Shown in pieces: positions 25,190-34,679 of a DNA stretch of 58,246 nucleotides. This DNA is from Treponema sp. (lineage in GTDB: Bacteria > Spirochaetota > Spirochaetia > Treponematales > Treponemataceae), in assembly GCA_017464425.1 (NCBI GenBank), contig JAFUDX010000039.1, forward strand, positions 1-58,246, in the 5' to 3' direction. The first letter of the stretch is position 1; each line of letters begins with the position of its first letter. The notes beneath the pieces are model-generated. The model saw only the letters and a program-made list of their open reading frames with translations. It was not told the DNA's origin and did not search any database. A program made the position numbers and the translations under genes.

Positions 25190-25674
25190 ACTTCTAGCAC
25201 CAAATCGACTGCCGTTGCGCCCGTGGCTTTTACTAAATCTTCGGGCGCAAGTGCAATCTGCTCGCCGCGCATGCCCGCGCTCACATAGATTTTTTCGTGG
25301 GTGAGCGCAGATTCATCGATAAAGGTGGGGAATTTCTTTTTCATGCCGAGTGGGGAGCACCCGCCACGAACATAGCCGGTGAGGGCGAGCAATTCTTCTG
25401 GCTTTACGGGATTTATTTCCTTTGCGCCACACGCATTCCGCGCTTTTTTGAGGTTGATTTCATGCTCCGCGCTCTGGCAGAACACGAAAATCTGCTTTGA
25501 TTCGCTCCGCATAACGATTGTTTTAAAACACGCCGCAGGATTGATGCCAAGTTTTGCCGCCGTTTGCGTAGCAGCCCCGCGTGAAAGTTTATGCTCTCCG
25601 TCATCATCATAAGAAAGCGTTTCGTATGTTATTTTTAGTCCGTCCAAAATTCGCATCGCATTTGTTTTTTTCAT
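25186..25674 (-). CDS. ybaK: Cys-tRNA(Pro)/YbaK-type aminoacyl-tRNA deacylase
   Basis: This trans-editing enzyme removes a wrong amino acid from tRNA. The 162-residue YbaK/EbsC domain shows FKTIVMRSESKQIFVFC, the Lys of LKKARNACGAKEI and the GYVRGGCSPLGMKKKFP signature. ATG 25674 follows GAGGAAAT; an in-frame upstream start lacks support. The classic substrate is Cys-tRNA(Pro). Confidence 0.92.
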   Translation of the reverse strand: MKKTNAMRILDGLKITYETLSYDDDGEHKLSRGAATQTAAKLGINPAACFKTIVMRSESKQIFVFCQSAEHEINLKKARNACGAKEINPVKPEELLALTGYVRGGCSPLGMKKKFPTFIDESALTHEKIYVSAGMRGEQIALAPEDLVKATGATAVDLVLEV

Positions 25675-25756
25675 TTTAATTTCCTCGTGATTATGATATA
25701 GTAAAAAAAGAAGAAATGAAACCACAGATGTCACAGATTACACAGAGTATAAAATA

Positions 25757-25839
25757 GTGCCACACGGATTCGAGATTCCTACGGAATCTCAGTTATATAA
25801 TTTAAAGATTTTGCGTGAGCAAAATCGAATCCGTGTGAC
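25757..25839 (+). repeat. Palindromic element family A, copy 1 (5' leader of 25856 gene)
   Basis: GTGCCACACGGATTCG (25757-25772) and CGAATCCGTGTGAC (25826-25839) bound two perfect inner hairpins: GAGATTCC/GGAATCTC and GATTTTGC/GCAAAATC. It ends 16 bp before the start codon. Just upstream, a half CACAGAT repeat (25724-25745) is present. Confidence 0.85.
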
Positions 25840-25855
25840 TATATGTGGAGTTTTT

Positions 25856-26416
25856 ATGAACCAGAATATCGCCGAAGTTTTCAGTAATTTCTCGCAGAAA
25901 TTCAGCCGTTTTTCAAAATCGCCTGATGCTAAGCGCGTTACTCCGCCGTCGAAGGATTCTTATTACGAAGAAAAAATGCGTGAGCGGGGGGAACGGCTTC
26001 GCACTTCGGTTGTTTCCAGCTACAAAATCTATCGCGCTCCGTTTGAGGCCTTAGGCGAGCAGAGCGACAGGGCTGCTTCACTCGACAAGGACGAGCAGAA
26101 TCTTTTAAAAGCGTATAATCTCTACAAATCGTGCATGGACATCGATAAAGAAAATCAGGACGAAATCGGTGCGACTCATATTAAAAGCGTGGAAATTTAT
26201 TCTCCATTGGCGGACAAGGCGAGCTACACGACGGGCGGGCAGTTCATTTATCTGTGCGCATGGCTCTACTTTGAGGCAGGGCAGCAAGATTATTTTCCGT
26301 TTTTTGCAGAATCAGAAAATCACCATTCGCTTTGCTTTGAAACGGCAGAAAAACACGAGCTGGATGCCCATGACAGAGAAATTTTTGAAATCATCAGAGG
26401 CGAGTTTTACTCATGA
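25856..26416 (+). CDS. Conserved-looking hypothetical protein upstream of a MATE pump
   Basis: A 186-residue soluble protein with no signal peptide and no recognised domain. It begins with an amphipathic segment (IAEVFSNFSQKFSRFS) and is rich in charged helices; the middle carries a Tyr-rich, TPR-like stretch (KAYNLYKSCMDIDKEN). ATG 25856 has a GGAG site; an in-frame GTG at 25757 would read through the family A repeat and is rejected. Its stop overlaps the MATE gene start (ATGA), implying co-translation. Confidence 0.7.
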   Translation: MNQNIAEVFSNFSQKFSRFSKSPDAKRVTPPSKDSYYEEKMRERGERLRTSVVSSYKIYRAPFEALGEQSDRAASLDKDEQNLLKAYNLYKSCMDIDKENQDEIGATHIKSVEIYSPLADKASYTTGGQFIYLCAWLYFEAGQQDYFPFFAESENHHSLCFETAEKHELDAHDREIFEIIRGEFYS

Positions 26417-27777
26417 CAAAAGACTTGACGAGCGGGCATCCGCTTAGAATCATCTTCTCATTTGCCGTTCCCGTTTTTTTCGGCTACCTGTTCCAGCAGT
26501 TCTACAATCTTGTGGATACGATTATCGTCGGGCAGTTTTTGGGCGTTGATGCGCTTGCGGCGGTGGGGGCGACGGGCAGCCTGCAATTTTTCATTCTCGG
26601 ATTTTGCATTGGCGTGTGCTCAGGTTTTGCCATTCCCGTTGCCCAGCGGTTTGGCGGAAATGATTACGGTGCAATGCGGCAGTTCATCTTCAATGCATGG
26701 ATTTTAATCGCTGTTTTTTCGATTGTCATCACTTTTTTTACCGTGTTTTTTTGCTACGAAATGCTTTCCGCGCTCAAAACGCCAGAAAACATCATCGGCA
26801 TGTCGTATTCCTATTTCGTGATTATTCTTTCGGGCATTCCCGTCACCTTTTTTTACAACATGCTCGCAGGTTTTATCCGCTCGGTGGGCGACTCAAAAAC
26901 ACCGCTCTATTTTCTTCTCATTTCAGCTGTGCTCAATATCGCGCTTGACTTGCTCTTTATCGCCGTTTTTAAATGGGGCATTCCGGGCGCGGCATATGCC
27001 ACCGTGATTTCTCAGGGCGTTTCGGGCGTGCTCTGTTTTTTCTATATGAAGAAGAAATTTGAAATTCTCCGCCTTCAAAAAGAAGACAAAATCGTTTCGC
27101 TCAAACGGATGTCTACATTGTTTGGAATCGGTGTCCCGATGGGCTTGCAGTATTCAATCACCGCAATCGGAAGCGTTATTTTGCAGTGGTCGGTCAATTC
27201 ACTCGGCTCAATTTATGTCGCGTCAATGGTTACGGCGCAAAAAATCAGCATTTTCTTTTCCACGCCTTTTGATGCGCTCGGTACCACAATGGCAACCTAC
27301 GGCGGTCAGAATGTGGGTGCGCACAAAATCAATCGGCTCAATCCTGGTCTTTTTTGGGGGTGCGCGGTTGGATTCCTTTGGTCATTTGTCGCCCTTGTGA
27401 TTCTCTTTTTCTTTACGGACAATCTTGCCAGTCTTTTTATCAACAAAAGTGAATCGCCTGAAGTGATTGCCCAAGTGCTCAAAAATGTGTTTTACGCGCT
27501 CATGCCAAACGGCTGCACTTACTGTCTTCTTACGCTCGTAAACTGTGTGCGTTTTATGATTCAGGGCATGGGATTTTCTACGCTTGCGATTTTTGCAGGT
27601 CTTGCAGAATTGGTCGGGCGCGGTTTTATCGGAATTGTGCTTGTTCCCGTTCTCGGATTTAAAGGCGCGTGTTTGGCAAGCCCGCTTGCGTGGGTGCTTG
27701 CAGATTCGTTTCTTATTCCCGCCTACTTTGCGTGCCGTAAGCGTTTGATGCACCTGTATCAAGCGAGCTTGGTGTAA
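26413..27777 (+). CDS. MATE-family multidrug efflux transporter
   Basis: A 454-residue inner-membrane protein with 12 predicted segments that exports cationic drugs or metabolites using Na or H gradients. The MATE pattern is seen in FSFAVPVFFGYLFQQFYN, DTIIVGQFLGVDALAAVGAT at the first helix pair and VPMGLQYSITAIGSVILQ at the second repeat. Overlaps the preceding small gene by 4 bp. Substrate unknown. Confidence 0.93.
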   Translation: MTKDLTSGHPLRIIFSFAVPVFFGYLFQQFYNLVDTIIVGQFLGVDALAAVGATGSLQFFILGFCIGVCSGFAIPVAQRFGGNDYGAMRQFIFNAWILIAVFSIVITFFTVFFCYEMLSALKTPENIIGMSYSYFVIILSGIPVTFFYNMLAGFIRSVGDSKTPLYFLLISAVLNIALDLLFIAVFKWGIPGAAYATVISQGVSGVLCFFYMKKKFEILRLQKEDKIVSLKRMSTLFGIGVPMGLQYSITAIGSVILQWSVNSLGSIYVASMVTAQKISIFFSTPFDALGTTMATYGGQNVGAHKINRLNPGLFWGCAVGFLWSFVALVILFFFTDNLASLFINKSESPEVIAQVLKNVFYALMPNGCTYCLLTLVNCVRFMIQGMGFSTLAIFAGLAELVGRGFIGIVLVPVLGFKGACLASPLAWVLADSFLIPAYFACRKRLMHLYQASLV

Positions 27778-27794
27778 AATTTCTTGAGTATACA

Positions 27795-27823
27795 TTGATT
27801 TTTCTTCAATAGAAACATAAAAT
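27795..27823 (+). promoter_or_regulatory. Promoter of the S41 protease gene (leaderless type)
   Basis: TTGATT (27795-27800), 17 bp, TAAAAT (27818-27823); ATG follows eight bases later with no ribosome site. Confidence 0.6.
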
Positions 27824-27831
27824 AAAAGAAT

Positions 27832-29328
27832 ATGAAAAATTTTGATTCCATCTTAAAACGAATTAATTCAGTCCTTCTGATTTTTATAATTGCACTTTTT
27901 GCCTCCCAGTGTTTTGCCCAATCGTCTTCAAAAACCGCCACCGAGAAATCTTCTCAGTCTCGTCAGTATATGGAGCTGATGAGCGGCGTTTTTGATTTTG
28001 TCCAACGCAATTATGTTGATGAAGTTGATCCGCAAGTTCTTTATGAAGGCGCACTTAAAGGAATGATGGAAGCCTTAAAAGACCCGTACACGGTCTACCT
28101 CGATAAATCAAGTTTCCGAAATATCAACGATACTACTTCTGGCTCGTTTGGCGGGGTCGGTTTGCAAATTTCAAAATCTGCTGAAAGCACGCCCGAAAAA
28201 CCCGCCTATGTCGAAGTTTCTTCACCAGTCGAAGACACTCCGGGATTCAAAGCGGGCATTTTGGCTGGCGACTTGATTATTTCAATCAATGGCACGGATA
28301 CTTCCACAATTACGATGGAGCAGGTTTTAGACATGCTTCGTGGAAAGGTGGGCGAAAGCGTTGAATTGGTCATTCGACGCGGAAAGAACATGGAATTCCC
28401 TGTCACGCTCATCCGTGCGGTTATCGAAGTTCCCACTGTAAAATACGGCATGATTGAAGGCACAAAAATCGGCTATGTGCGGCTTATCGAATTCACTCCG
28501 CAAGCAGTCGAACGATTCCAAGAAGCACTTGATTCATTCAAAAAGAACAACGCAATTGGAATTATTTTTGATTTACGCAACAATCCAGGCGGATTGATTA
28601 CGAGCGCGGCTGACATCGCTGACAAATTCATCGATAACGGACCAATCGTTACTACAAAAAGCCGTCTTTCATTTGAAAATTCAGTGTTCACTGCAACGGC
28701 AAAAAAGACGACCGTGCGAAACATGCCGATTGTCGTTTTGATTAACAAAGGAAGCGCGTCTGCCTCAGAAATCGTGAGCGGTGCTTTAAAAGACAACCAT
28801 TTGGCGTATCTTGTCGGCCAGCGCACTTACGGAAAAGGCTCGGTTCAGCAGGTTCTGCCACTTTCTTCAACGGACGGAATCAAAATCACCATGGCGCGCT
28901 ACTACACGCCGAGCGATGTAAACATCGACAAAATCGGAATTCCGCCTGATAGGGAAATTTTATTCCCTGTTTTGAGCGAAGATGGCGAAAAGCAGTATCT
29001 CGAATTGTACAAATCAACTGAAATCGCGGATTTTGTTGACGGTCGCACCAATCTCACCGAAAAGCAGATTTCAGATTTCGCAAAAACTTTAAAGAAGAAA
29101 TATCCCGAAATCGACGAATCAAGTTTGCGCAAACTCGTCCGAAACGAAGCGAACAAAACGAAAGGCACAATGCTCTACGATTTGGACTACGACATTCAGC
29201 TCAACGAAGCGATTTCAATTTTGCAGAAAGAGAACTTCACCACGCTCATCAAGAACACAAAAACGCTCAAAGAATTGCAAGATTTAGCGATTTTGGCGGA
29301 CGAAAAAGCTGAAAAAGATAAAAAATAA
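27832..29328 (+). CDS. Carboxy-terminal processing peptidase (S41 family)
   Basis: A 498-residue periplasmic protease. A signal peptide (cleavage near QCFA, residue 29) precedes an N-terminal helical region, a PDZ domain (about 110-190: GVGLQISKS...PGFKAGILAGDLIISINGTD) and the S41 catalytic domain with the nucleophile Ser in NKGSASASEIVSGAL and Lys in TYGKGSVQQVLP. It trims C-termini of secreted proteins. The extra C-terminal 100 residues are helical and lysine rich. Confidence 0.93.
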   Translation: MKNFDSILKRINSVLLIFIIALFASQCFAQSSSKTATEKSSQSRQYMELMSGVFDFVQRNYVDEVDPQVLYEGALKGMMEALKDPYTVYLDKSSFRNINDTTSGSFGGVGLQISKSAESTPEKPAYVEVSSPVEDTPGFKAGILAGDLIISINGTDTSTITMEQVLDMLRGKVGESVELVIRRGKNMEFPVTLIRAVIEVPTVKYGMIEGTKIGYVRLIEFTPQAVERFQEALDSFKKNNAIGIIFDLRNNPGGLITSAADIADKFIDNGPIVTTKSRLSFENSVFTATAKKTTVRNMPIVVLINKGSASASEIVSGALKDNHLAYLVGQRTYGKGSVQQVLPLSSTDGIKITMARYYTPSDVNIDKIGIPPDREILFPVLSEDGEKQYLELYKSTEIADFVDGRTNLTEKQISDFAKTLKKKYPEIDESSLRKLVRNEANKTKGTMLYDLDYDIQLNEAISILQKENFTTLIKNTKTLKELQDLAILADEKAEKDKK

Positions 29329-29444
29329 AAATTTATCAAATTTGTCATTCCAATGATTGGGGCGTTCGTTGTTGCACTTATGTGTGGATTCGTACTAGCA
29401 GACACAGCAATCTTTTGCAGATTTCTGACACAGAATAACACGGA

Positions 29445-29476
29445 TAAAAAATCTCCGCTCGAATACGGCGGAGATT
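29445..29476 (-). terminator. Terminator of the InlB-repeat lipoprotein gene
   Basis: AATCTCCGC (29450-29458) and GCGGAGATT (29468-29476); on the minus strand TTTTTT follows. The stretch 29340-29440 also holds a degraded CACAGAT-type repeat. Confidence 0.75.
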
Positions 29477-29500
29477 CAATTTTTATCGTAAATCAGATTA

Positions 29501-30727
29501 CTACTCGCTGGAAGTAGCAGTAAATGTCACGCTGTTTACATATATTGCACCGCGTGAATCTTCATTGCGTGAAAACACGAGGAAAACATTGCCCGCACTT
29601 GTGACATTCGCCGTAAGTGTGGCATCATCCTTGCTGTCATTTTTTACCGCCGCAAGCACCGTGCCATTCGCATCTACCAAAGCAACTACACCTGTCGGCG
29701 AGGTAACTTCATTGTTTTTTCCCTTCGTTATGCTTGCCTCAACTTTGCCTGCGCCCGTTGCTTTTACTGCGATGAACTCATCAAGTTTCGTCATGTCTAC
29801 GCCTCCGCCGACTTGATTGGGAACACTGACACTGTTACCACTAGAGCCCATATACAAATTTTCCCATGCAGCATTATTAGTCTTTATACACATATAGTCA
29901 AATTTGCTTGTATACAAAATCGCTTGGTCAAAGGTCCATACACCAGGCGCAATATAATAGTTCGTATTTTGAGAAGTAAATTCACTTGCTTTTGTGTAAT
30001 CGTACTCTCCTGTGTTAAGATTTTTATCAGAACCACGAGTATACAAATCAATATTGCTCGGATAAGCATGATTTGTGAATGTTACCCCTGCCGTAGGATT
30101 GATAGCGGATGGCGAAATCCATTTTGCGTACAATGTCGTGTCTTTATCCACCGTGTTGCCATATAAAGCGAGCCGTGTATAATTGCTATCATAATACCAA
30201 CCGCAAAAGTATTTTTCATACCCAGTAAATGTTTTGAGCATTAAGCTTGTCAAAACACTGCTTGTTGTTTTTGGACATTTTTCAACAGCATATTCGCTTT
30301 GGTAAGTAAGAACATAAGTCGGTATGGCTTGTCCGTCTGATGTGGTGAATTTTGCGTACAATCGGCTGTCTTTCGTTGCATAAAATGGTGAAAATGCCTG
30401 TGTATATGCCGCATCCATGTACCAGCCAACGAGCTTGTAGCCTGTTTTTATCGTGTAATCTGTTGTTTTTGGCAAGTCGTCTGCGGTAAATTGCTGATTC
30501 TTGTATTTTACAGCAGAACTCATTGAGCCAACTGTTTGGTCATCTGCGGACTTAACGAGAAAATTTGCAAAGTCAAACGAAATCTTGTACGATACCGTTT
30601 CGTCAACTGTTGGCGTTGTATCGACTGAATGGTTGTTGTCATTTGAAGAATCCTCATCTGAACCACACCCGACAAAGCAGAATGTCACAAACATCGCCAT
30701 ACAAACAAACAAAAATTTTCTTTTCAT
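29501..30727 (-). CDS. Surface lipoprotein with InlB-type (Listeria-Bacteroides) repeats
   Basis: A 408-residue protein with a lipobox (FCFVGC, Cys 21) and an acidic Asn/Asp spacer. Two InlB B-repeat units are visible: GYKLVGWYMDAAYTQAFSP...LYAKF (about 95-135) and EKYFCGWYYDSNYTRLA...LYAKW (about 170-210). The C-terminal 180 residues form another beta-rich domain resembling bacterial adhesin or sugar-binding modules. AAGGAG precedes ATG 30727. Probably exposed on the cell surface; ligand unknown. Confidence 0.85.
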   Translation of the reverse strand: MKRKFLFVCMAMFVTFCFVGCGSDEDSSNDNNHSVDTTPTVDETVSYKISFDFANFLVKSADDQTVGSMSSAVKYKNQQFTADDLPKTTDYTIKTGYKLVGWYMDAAYTQAFSPFYATKDSRLYAKFTTSDGQAIPTYVLTYQSEYAVEKCPKTTSSVLTSLMLKTFTGYEKYFCGWYYDSNYTRLALYGNTVDKDTTLYAKWISPSAINPTAGVTFTNHAYPSNIDLYTRGSDKNLNTGEYDYTKASEFTSQNTNYYIAPGVWTFDQAILYTSKFDYMCIKTNNAAWENLYMGSSGNSVSVPNQVGGGVDMTKLDEFIAVKATGAGKVEASITKGKNNEVTSPTGVVALVDANGTVLAAVKNDSKDDATLTANVTSAGNVFLVFSRNEDSRGAIYVNSVTFTATSSE

Positions 30728-30861
30728 AGAATCTCCTTTTAAACGGCAAAAATGCCATTTAATTTTGTATAAAATGAACTATTTACTATTTATTATAATA
30801 CGCAAATTTACTTTTTGCCATTATTAAGTTAAAAAAAATTGAAAAAATTCCATAATATTTT

Positions 30862-31203
30862 ATGGCTTTCTGGGATACAGTTTCGCTTGAACTTGAATAT
30901 TTGGGAATGACGAACAAGGCACTTGCAGAAAAAGTCGGAATTGCGGCATCAAATATTGGCAAGGGCATCCGTCAGAAAAGTTCTCCATCTGCGGACACGG
31001 CGGTAAAAATTGCGAATATACTCGGTGTTTCTGTAGAATATTTGGTGACAGGAACGCCAGAAAAATCCTCTGAAGAACGCTATTTTGAGGAGCGACGAAA
31101 ATACCAAAAATACAGTGAAATCATAGACGATTTGGAAGTTTTGCCCGATTATGAGCGCGAACCGATTATTCAGATGATTATCCGAATGAAAGCAAAAAAA
31201 TAA
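30862..31203 (+). CDS. XRE-family helix-turn-helix regulator
   Basis: A 113-residue protein with one Cro/C1 domain (about 5-65): MTNKALAEKVGIAASNIGKG, then ADTAVKIANILGVSVEYLVTG. The rest is a charged helical tail (YFEERRKYQKYSEIID) that may mediate dimerisation. No ribosome site precedes ATG 30862; TAATAT ends three bases before it. It is divergent from the lipoprotein at 29501-30727 and may regulate it; that is only inference. Confidence 0.85.
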   Translation: MAFWDTVSLELEYLGMTNKALAEKVGIAASNIGKGIRQKSSPSADTAVKIANILGVSVEYLVTGTPEKSSEERYFEERRKYQKYSEIIDDLEVLPDYEREPIIQMIIRMKAKK

Positions 31204-31247
31204 AATTTCACAAAAAGAGATTTATAGAATTTTTGCACAGTCCGTGT

Positions 31248-31253
31248 TATACT
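31248..31253 (+). promoter_or_regulatory. -10 element of a leaderless rsmE transcript
   Basis: TATACT ends seven bases before ATG 31261; no ribosome site and no strong -35. Confidence 0.45.
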
Positions 31254-31260
31254 AAATCCT

Positions 31261-32055
31261 ATGCGCCAGTACATTTCACGAACGGACATCGACAAAAACG
31301 GGATTCTCGCTATTGGCGGAAAAGATTTCCGCTATCTGCGTAATGTTTTGCGCCTCAAAGCGGGCGATATGATTTCCGTGCGGCTTCCGAGCGGAGAATT
31401 GCAGCCGATGACGGTGTGCGTGATTGACGAAAAGATGAAAAAAATCACGCTCCAAGTGTGTGATGTTGTGCCCAGCGCGAAAACTGAAAATCAGCCGAGC
31501 GAAACTGAATCTATTGAATCAACGGAATTCACGCTCTTTATGGCAGTGCCGAAATCCGCGAAATTTGACCAAATCGTTCGGCAGGCGACCGAATGCGGAA
31601 TTGTGCGGATTGTTCCTGTGCAGACGGAATTTTCCCAAAATGGTGCGGAAAAAATGAATTTTCGTTCGGAGCGGTTCGAGCGAATCATAAAGGAAGCCCG
31701 CCAGCAAAGCGGAAGCCCCGTGAACACAAGAATCGAATATTGCCTGAATCTCACCGAAGCGGCTGAACTGTGGCAAAACGAAACACAAAATCTTTCCGAA
31801 ACAGAAAAACTCGCCGTTGTGCTCTACGAGCGGAACGATTCTACCGTGAGCATTCTAGAAGCATGCGAGCGCGTGCAAAATCCAAAAAAAATCGCGCTCT
31901 TCTGCGGGAGCGAGGGCGGAATTTCACCAAGCGAAATCGAATTCTTGCAGAAATCGGGATTTACGGCGGTTCACTTAAAAACAAACATTCTTCGCTGTGA
32001 GACGGCGGCATTGTACGGAATCGCGACGGTGCAATCAGGAGTGAGCCAATCATGA
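31261..32055 (+). CDS. rsmE: 16S rRNA (uracil-1498-N3) methyltransferase
   Basis: A 264-residue SPOUT methyltransferase that methylates U1498 of 16S rRNA. The N-terminal PUA-like part contains HFLRNVLR-like RYLRNVLRLKAGDMISV. The knot region has AVPKSAKFDQIVRQATECG, ERFERIIKEARQQSGS and the SAM site FCGSEGGISPSEIEF. Overlaps the next methyltransferase gene by 4 bp (ATGA), forming a two-gene RNA-modification operon. Confidence 0.93.
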   Translation: MRQYISRTDIDKNGILAIGGKDFRYLRNVLRLKAGDMISVRLPSGELQPMTVCVIDEKMKKITLQVCDVVPSAKTENQPSETESIESTEFTLFMAVPKSAKFDQIVRQATECGIVRIVPVQTEFSQNGAEKMNFRSERFERIIKEARQQSGSPVNTRIEYCLNLTEAAELWQNETQNLSETEKLAVVLYERNDSTVSILEACERVQNPKKIALFCGSEGGISPSEIEFLQKSGFTAVHLKTNILRCETAALYGIATVQSGVSQS

Positions 32056-32789
32056 ATCTTTCAAATGTCGTGATAATTTTATGTCGCCCCGAAGAGAGCC
32101 GAAATGTAGGAGCTGTGTGCCGTGCGATGGCCAACAGCGGGCTTAAAAATCTTAGAATCGCTGGGAAAAAAACTGATTTCGATGAAGAGCGGGTGAGAAT
32201 TCTTGCAATTCATGCCGCTCCGATTTGGGAAAAGGCGGAATTTTTTGATTCTATTACTGATGCGGCAAAAGATTGCGTGCTTTGCGCGGGAACAACGCGT
32301 CGGCGTGGAAAAAAGCGCGGTAAATTGCTTTTGCCCGAAGAATTTGCCGAGACCGTTTCTCCGATTTCTCAGAATGGAAAAATTGCTGTCGTCTTCGGAA
32401 ATGAACGAACGGGGCTTGAAGAAGCGGAACTTGATGAATGTACAATGGGAGTCACGATTCCTTCTGATGAAGGATTTGGTTCGCTCAATCTTTCCCATGC
32501 GGTTCAACTTATCTCGTATCACTTGTATCGAAAAAATCTTGATGAAGGCAAAAAAGTTTCACGCGGTTCCGTGCCTGTCACGCTTGAACGGCTGAACAAA
32601 ACCGTTACAGAAATTGCAAATGATTTGCAAAAAATCGGATTCTTTAAAGTGACTGGCCGAGCTGATATGGAAAAATTCTGGACGGATGTGCTTTCTCGCG
32701 CTGCGCTGAGCGAAAGTGAAGCCCAATACATCGAAAAAGTTTTCAGTAAGGCGGCAGGACTTTCCACTAAATTGAAAACGGAACAGTAA
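32052..32789 (+). CDS. TrmJ-like SpoU-family tRNA/rRNA methyltransferase
   Basis: A 245-residue SPOUT protein. The start LCRPEESRNVGAVCRAMANS and the knot motifs VVFGNERTGLEEAE and IPSDEGFGSLNLSHAV match the TrmJ/TrmH group 1 family, which makes 2'-O-methyl nucleotides (position 32 of tRNA for TrmJ). The C-terminal 80 residues are helical, as in TrmJ. Coupled to rsmE. Confidence 0.9.
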   Translation: MNLSNVVIILCRPEESRNVGAVCRAMANSGLKNLRIAGKKTDFDEERVRILAIHAAPIWEKAEFFDSITDAAKDCVLCAGTTRRRGKKRGKLLLPEEFAETVSPISQNGKIAVVFGNERTGLEEAELDECTMGVTIPSDEGFGSLNLSHAVQLISYHLYRKNLDEGKKVSRGSVPVTLERLNKTVTEIANDLQKIGFFKVTGRADMEKFWTDVLSRAALSESEAQYIEKVFSKAAGLSTKLKTEQ

Positions 32790-32800
32790 AAGCTGAAAAT

Positions 32801-33871
32801 TTACAGGCGGATGTGCTGTGGCTCGATACATTCACCGTCACAGTACAGCAAGGCTGCGTTCCGTATGACTTTTTCCAGCTGGCGGATATTTCCTCGCCAT
32901 GTAAGTGATTGCAAGAGCGTTATCGCGGACGGAGATAGTTCTTTTTTGATATTATTTCGTTTAAGAAACGAGCGGGCAATCTGCGGAATGTCTTCAATGC
33001 GGTCTCTGAGCGGTGGCAGTCTGATTGTAACATCATTGATTCTGTAAAACAAATCTTCACGAAAGGTACCGATTTTGATTTTTGTCTCAAGATTCGCATT
33101 CGTTGCAAAAATCATCCGAGTGTCAATATGAATGTCTTTGTTTGAGCCGACTCTGTTTATAATTCCTTCGCTTAACACTTGCAGCAGTTTTGTCTGAATA
33201 TTCGGAGTGATTTCACCTATTTCGTCTAGAAAAAGCGTGCCACCATTAGCTTCTTCAAAAAGCCCCTTTCCTTCAACGGCACCAGTAAATCCGCCTTTGC
33301 TTACGCCGAACAACTTGGCTTCAATGACAGATTCGTTTGAATTGGAAAGAACGCCGTCTTTAAATGGCATTTTTCGTCTGGCAGAAAGCTCATGAATTGC
33401 CCGCGCGATAGTTGTTTTGCCTGTGCCAGTCTCGCCGATAAGAAGCACGGACACATCAAAGCGGGCGACGCGAAGCAAATCAGCGCGTAATTTTTGCATT
33501 GCGGGAGACGAGCCAACGAGTGAGGCAAAAGTTGGCGAAAAATCAGCCATTTGTGATTCGATGGAAGAAACTGCCGTAACGGTATGCTCAGTGTGCGCAT
33601 GTGGCAGAATCGAATCATCGTCTTCAATACGCAGTTGCAATTCTGCCAGTGATGAAAATTCTTGAAGCTGGCAGGATTTTTGAGAAAGAATCATTTTGAA
33701 TTCTTCTGTGATGAGAGATGATTTTGCGATGACTTCCTGAATAGGAAATTTGGTAAAAAGTTGTTCGAGAATTTCTAAATCAGAGGCATAGCGGATACTT
33801 TTTGTGGAATGTTCCCGTACGAAAACTAAATCATCAAGGGAGTCCGAAAAAAGAACTGCCCGCTCATCCAT
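32801..33871 (-). CDS. Sigma-54 activator-like AAA ATPase lacking a DNA-binding domain
   Basis: A 356-residue protein. The N-terminal 110 residues match no receiver motif I can see. The AAA region has Walker A GETGTGKTTIARAIHE, the sigma-54 contact loop KGGFTGAVEGKG in place of canonical GAFTGA, Walker B GGTLFLDEIGE and the NATNANLE...FREDLFYRI block. The segment after Walker A is degenerate. It stops right after the lid (GNIRQLEKVIRNA...), so the Fis-type HTH is absent. Start 33871 overlaps the WecG-like gene by 8 bp. Confidence 0.82.
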   Translation of the reverse strand: MDERAVLFSDSLDDLVFVREHSTKSIRYASDLEILEQLFTKFPIQEVIAKSSLITEEFKMILSQKSCQLQEFSSLAELQLRIEDDDSILPHAHTEHTVTAVSSIESQMADFSPTFASLVGSSPAMQKLRADLLRVARFDVSVLLIGETGTGKTTIARAIHELSARRKMPFKDGVLSNSNESVIEAKLFGVSKGGFTGAVEGKGLFEEANGGTLFLDEIGEITPNIQTKLLQVLSEGIINRVGSNKDIHIDTRMIFATNANLETKIKIGTFREDLFYRINDVTIRLPPLRDRIEDIPQIARSFLKRNNIKKELSPSAITLLQSLTWRGNIRQLEKVIRNAALLYCDGECIEPQHIRL

Positions 33872-34679
33872 CTTGTGTTTGTTCCGCTGCCTTTTGCTTT
33901 TCAAGGCTTTCTACATGGTAGATGCTTGCATCGCTCTTTTTCTTGCGGTTTCCGAACAATCGTGTGCAGACGAGCAGTGTTTTATACCACATGTAGGGAA
34001 AAATAAGGAACACTTTGCTTGGATTGTGGGCGACTTCGGTCCAAATTTCTTTGCCGGCATCAAATGTTTTTTCGCTTACCCTGCGGATTCTGCCACCGAA
34101 AATTCCGATGCAGTCACGGTAGTAAAGAAAAATGCTTGATGAAAACTTTTCCCGTCGGTGATATGCCCAGAGATTTTTTTCTTTGATGCCTTCTCCTACA
34201 ATGACAAGGGAAGGAGATGCTTTATAAATGGCCTGAACGACATCATTTTCGGCATTTTTGGGAAAATAGCCAACATATCTGCCGACGATTCTGAGCTGGC
34301 GAAATGTATCGTGAACATTGTGCTCGGCTTTTTGCAGCGTTTTTTTGCGTGCGCCAAGCAGGTAGAGTGATTTGTAATGACGGTCGAGCGTGTTAAGAAT
34401 CTGAATGACAGCATTGAACGGATTGTAGCGAACGGGAACATCGAGTTTGAGGAATCTTGCGCCTTTTAAAATACTTTTTGAAATAGGAAGAATGAGGTCT
34501 GCGTTTTTAAGGCAGTCACCAAAATCCTTGTTCTTGTTGCGGGCTTTGAGCAAATCCCAAATCGTGAGAAAAACAATCTGCTTTGTGCCTGGCTTTTCAA
34601 GAATCTTCATGATTCCTTCTTCAAGATGTTCTGGTCGGCAAATATCAATCGGAACGCCAAGCAATTCAATTCGTGTCAT
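33864..34679 (-). CDS. WecG/TagA/CpsF-family glycosyltransferase
   Basis: A 271-residue GT26-type enzyme that likely adds a sugar (ManNAc-type) to a lipid-linked acceptor. The family order is clear: N-terminal ELLGVPIDICRPEHLEEGI, central DLILPISKSILKGAR, LYLLGARKKTLQKAEHNV and the acceptor site VGEGIKEKNLWAYHRR, which replaces the common GxPKQE-x-W. Two hydrophobic segments near the C-terminus are unusual. It is followed, with overlap, by an AAA activator gene. Confidence 0.85.
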   Translation of the reverse strand: MTRIELLGVPIDICRPEHLEEGIMKILEKPGTKQIVFLTIWDLLKARNKNKDFGDCLKNADLILPISKSILKGARFLKLDVPVRYNPFNAVIQILNTLDRHYKSLYLLGARKKTLQKAEHNVHDTFRQLRIVGRYVGYFPKNAENDVVQAIYKASPSLVIVGEGIKEKNLWAYHRREKFSSSIFLYYRDCIGIFGGRIRRVSEKTFDAGKEIWTEVAHNPSKVFLIFPYMWYKTLLVCTRLFGNRKKKSDASIYHVESLEKQKAAEQTQDG

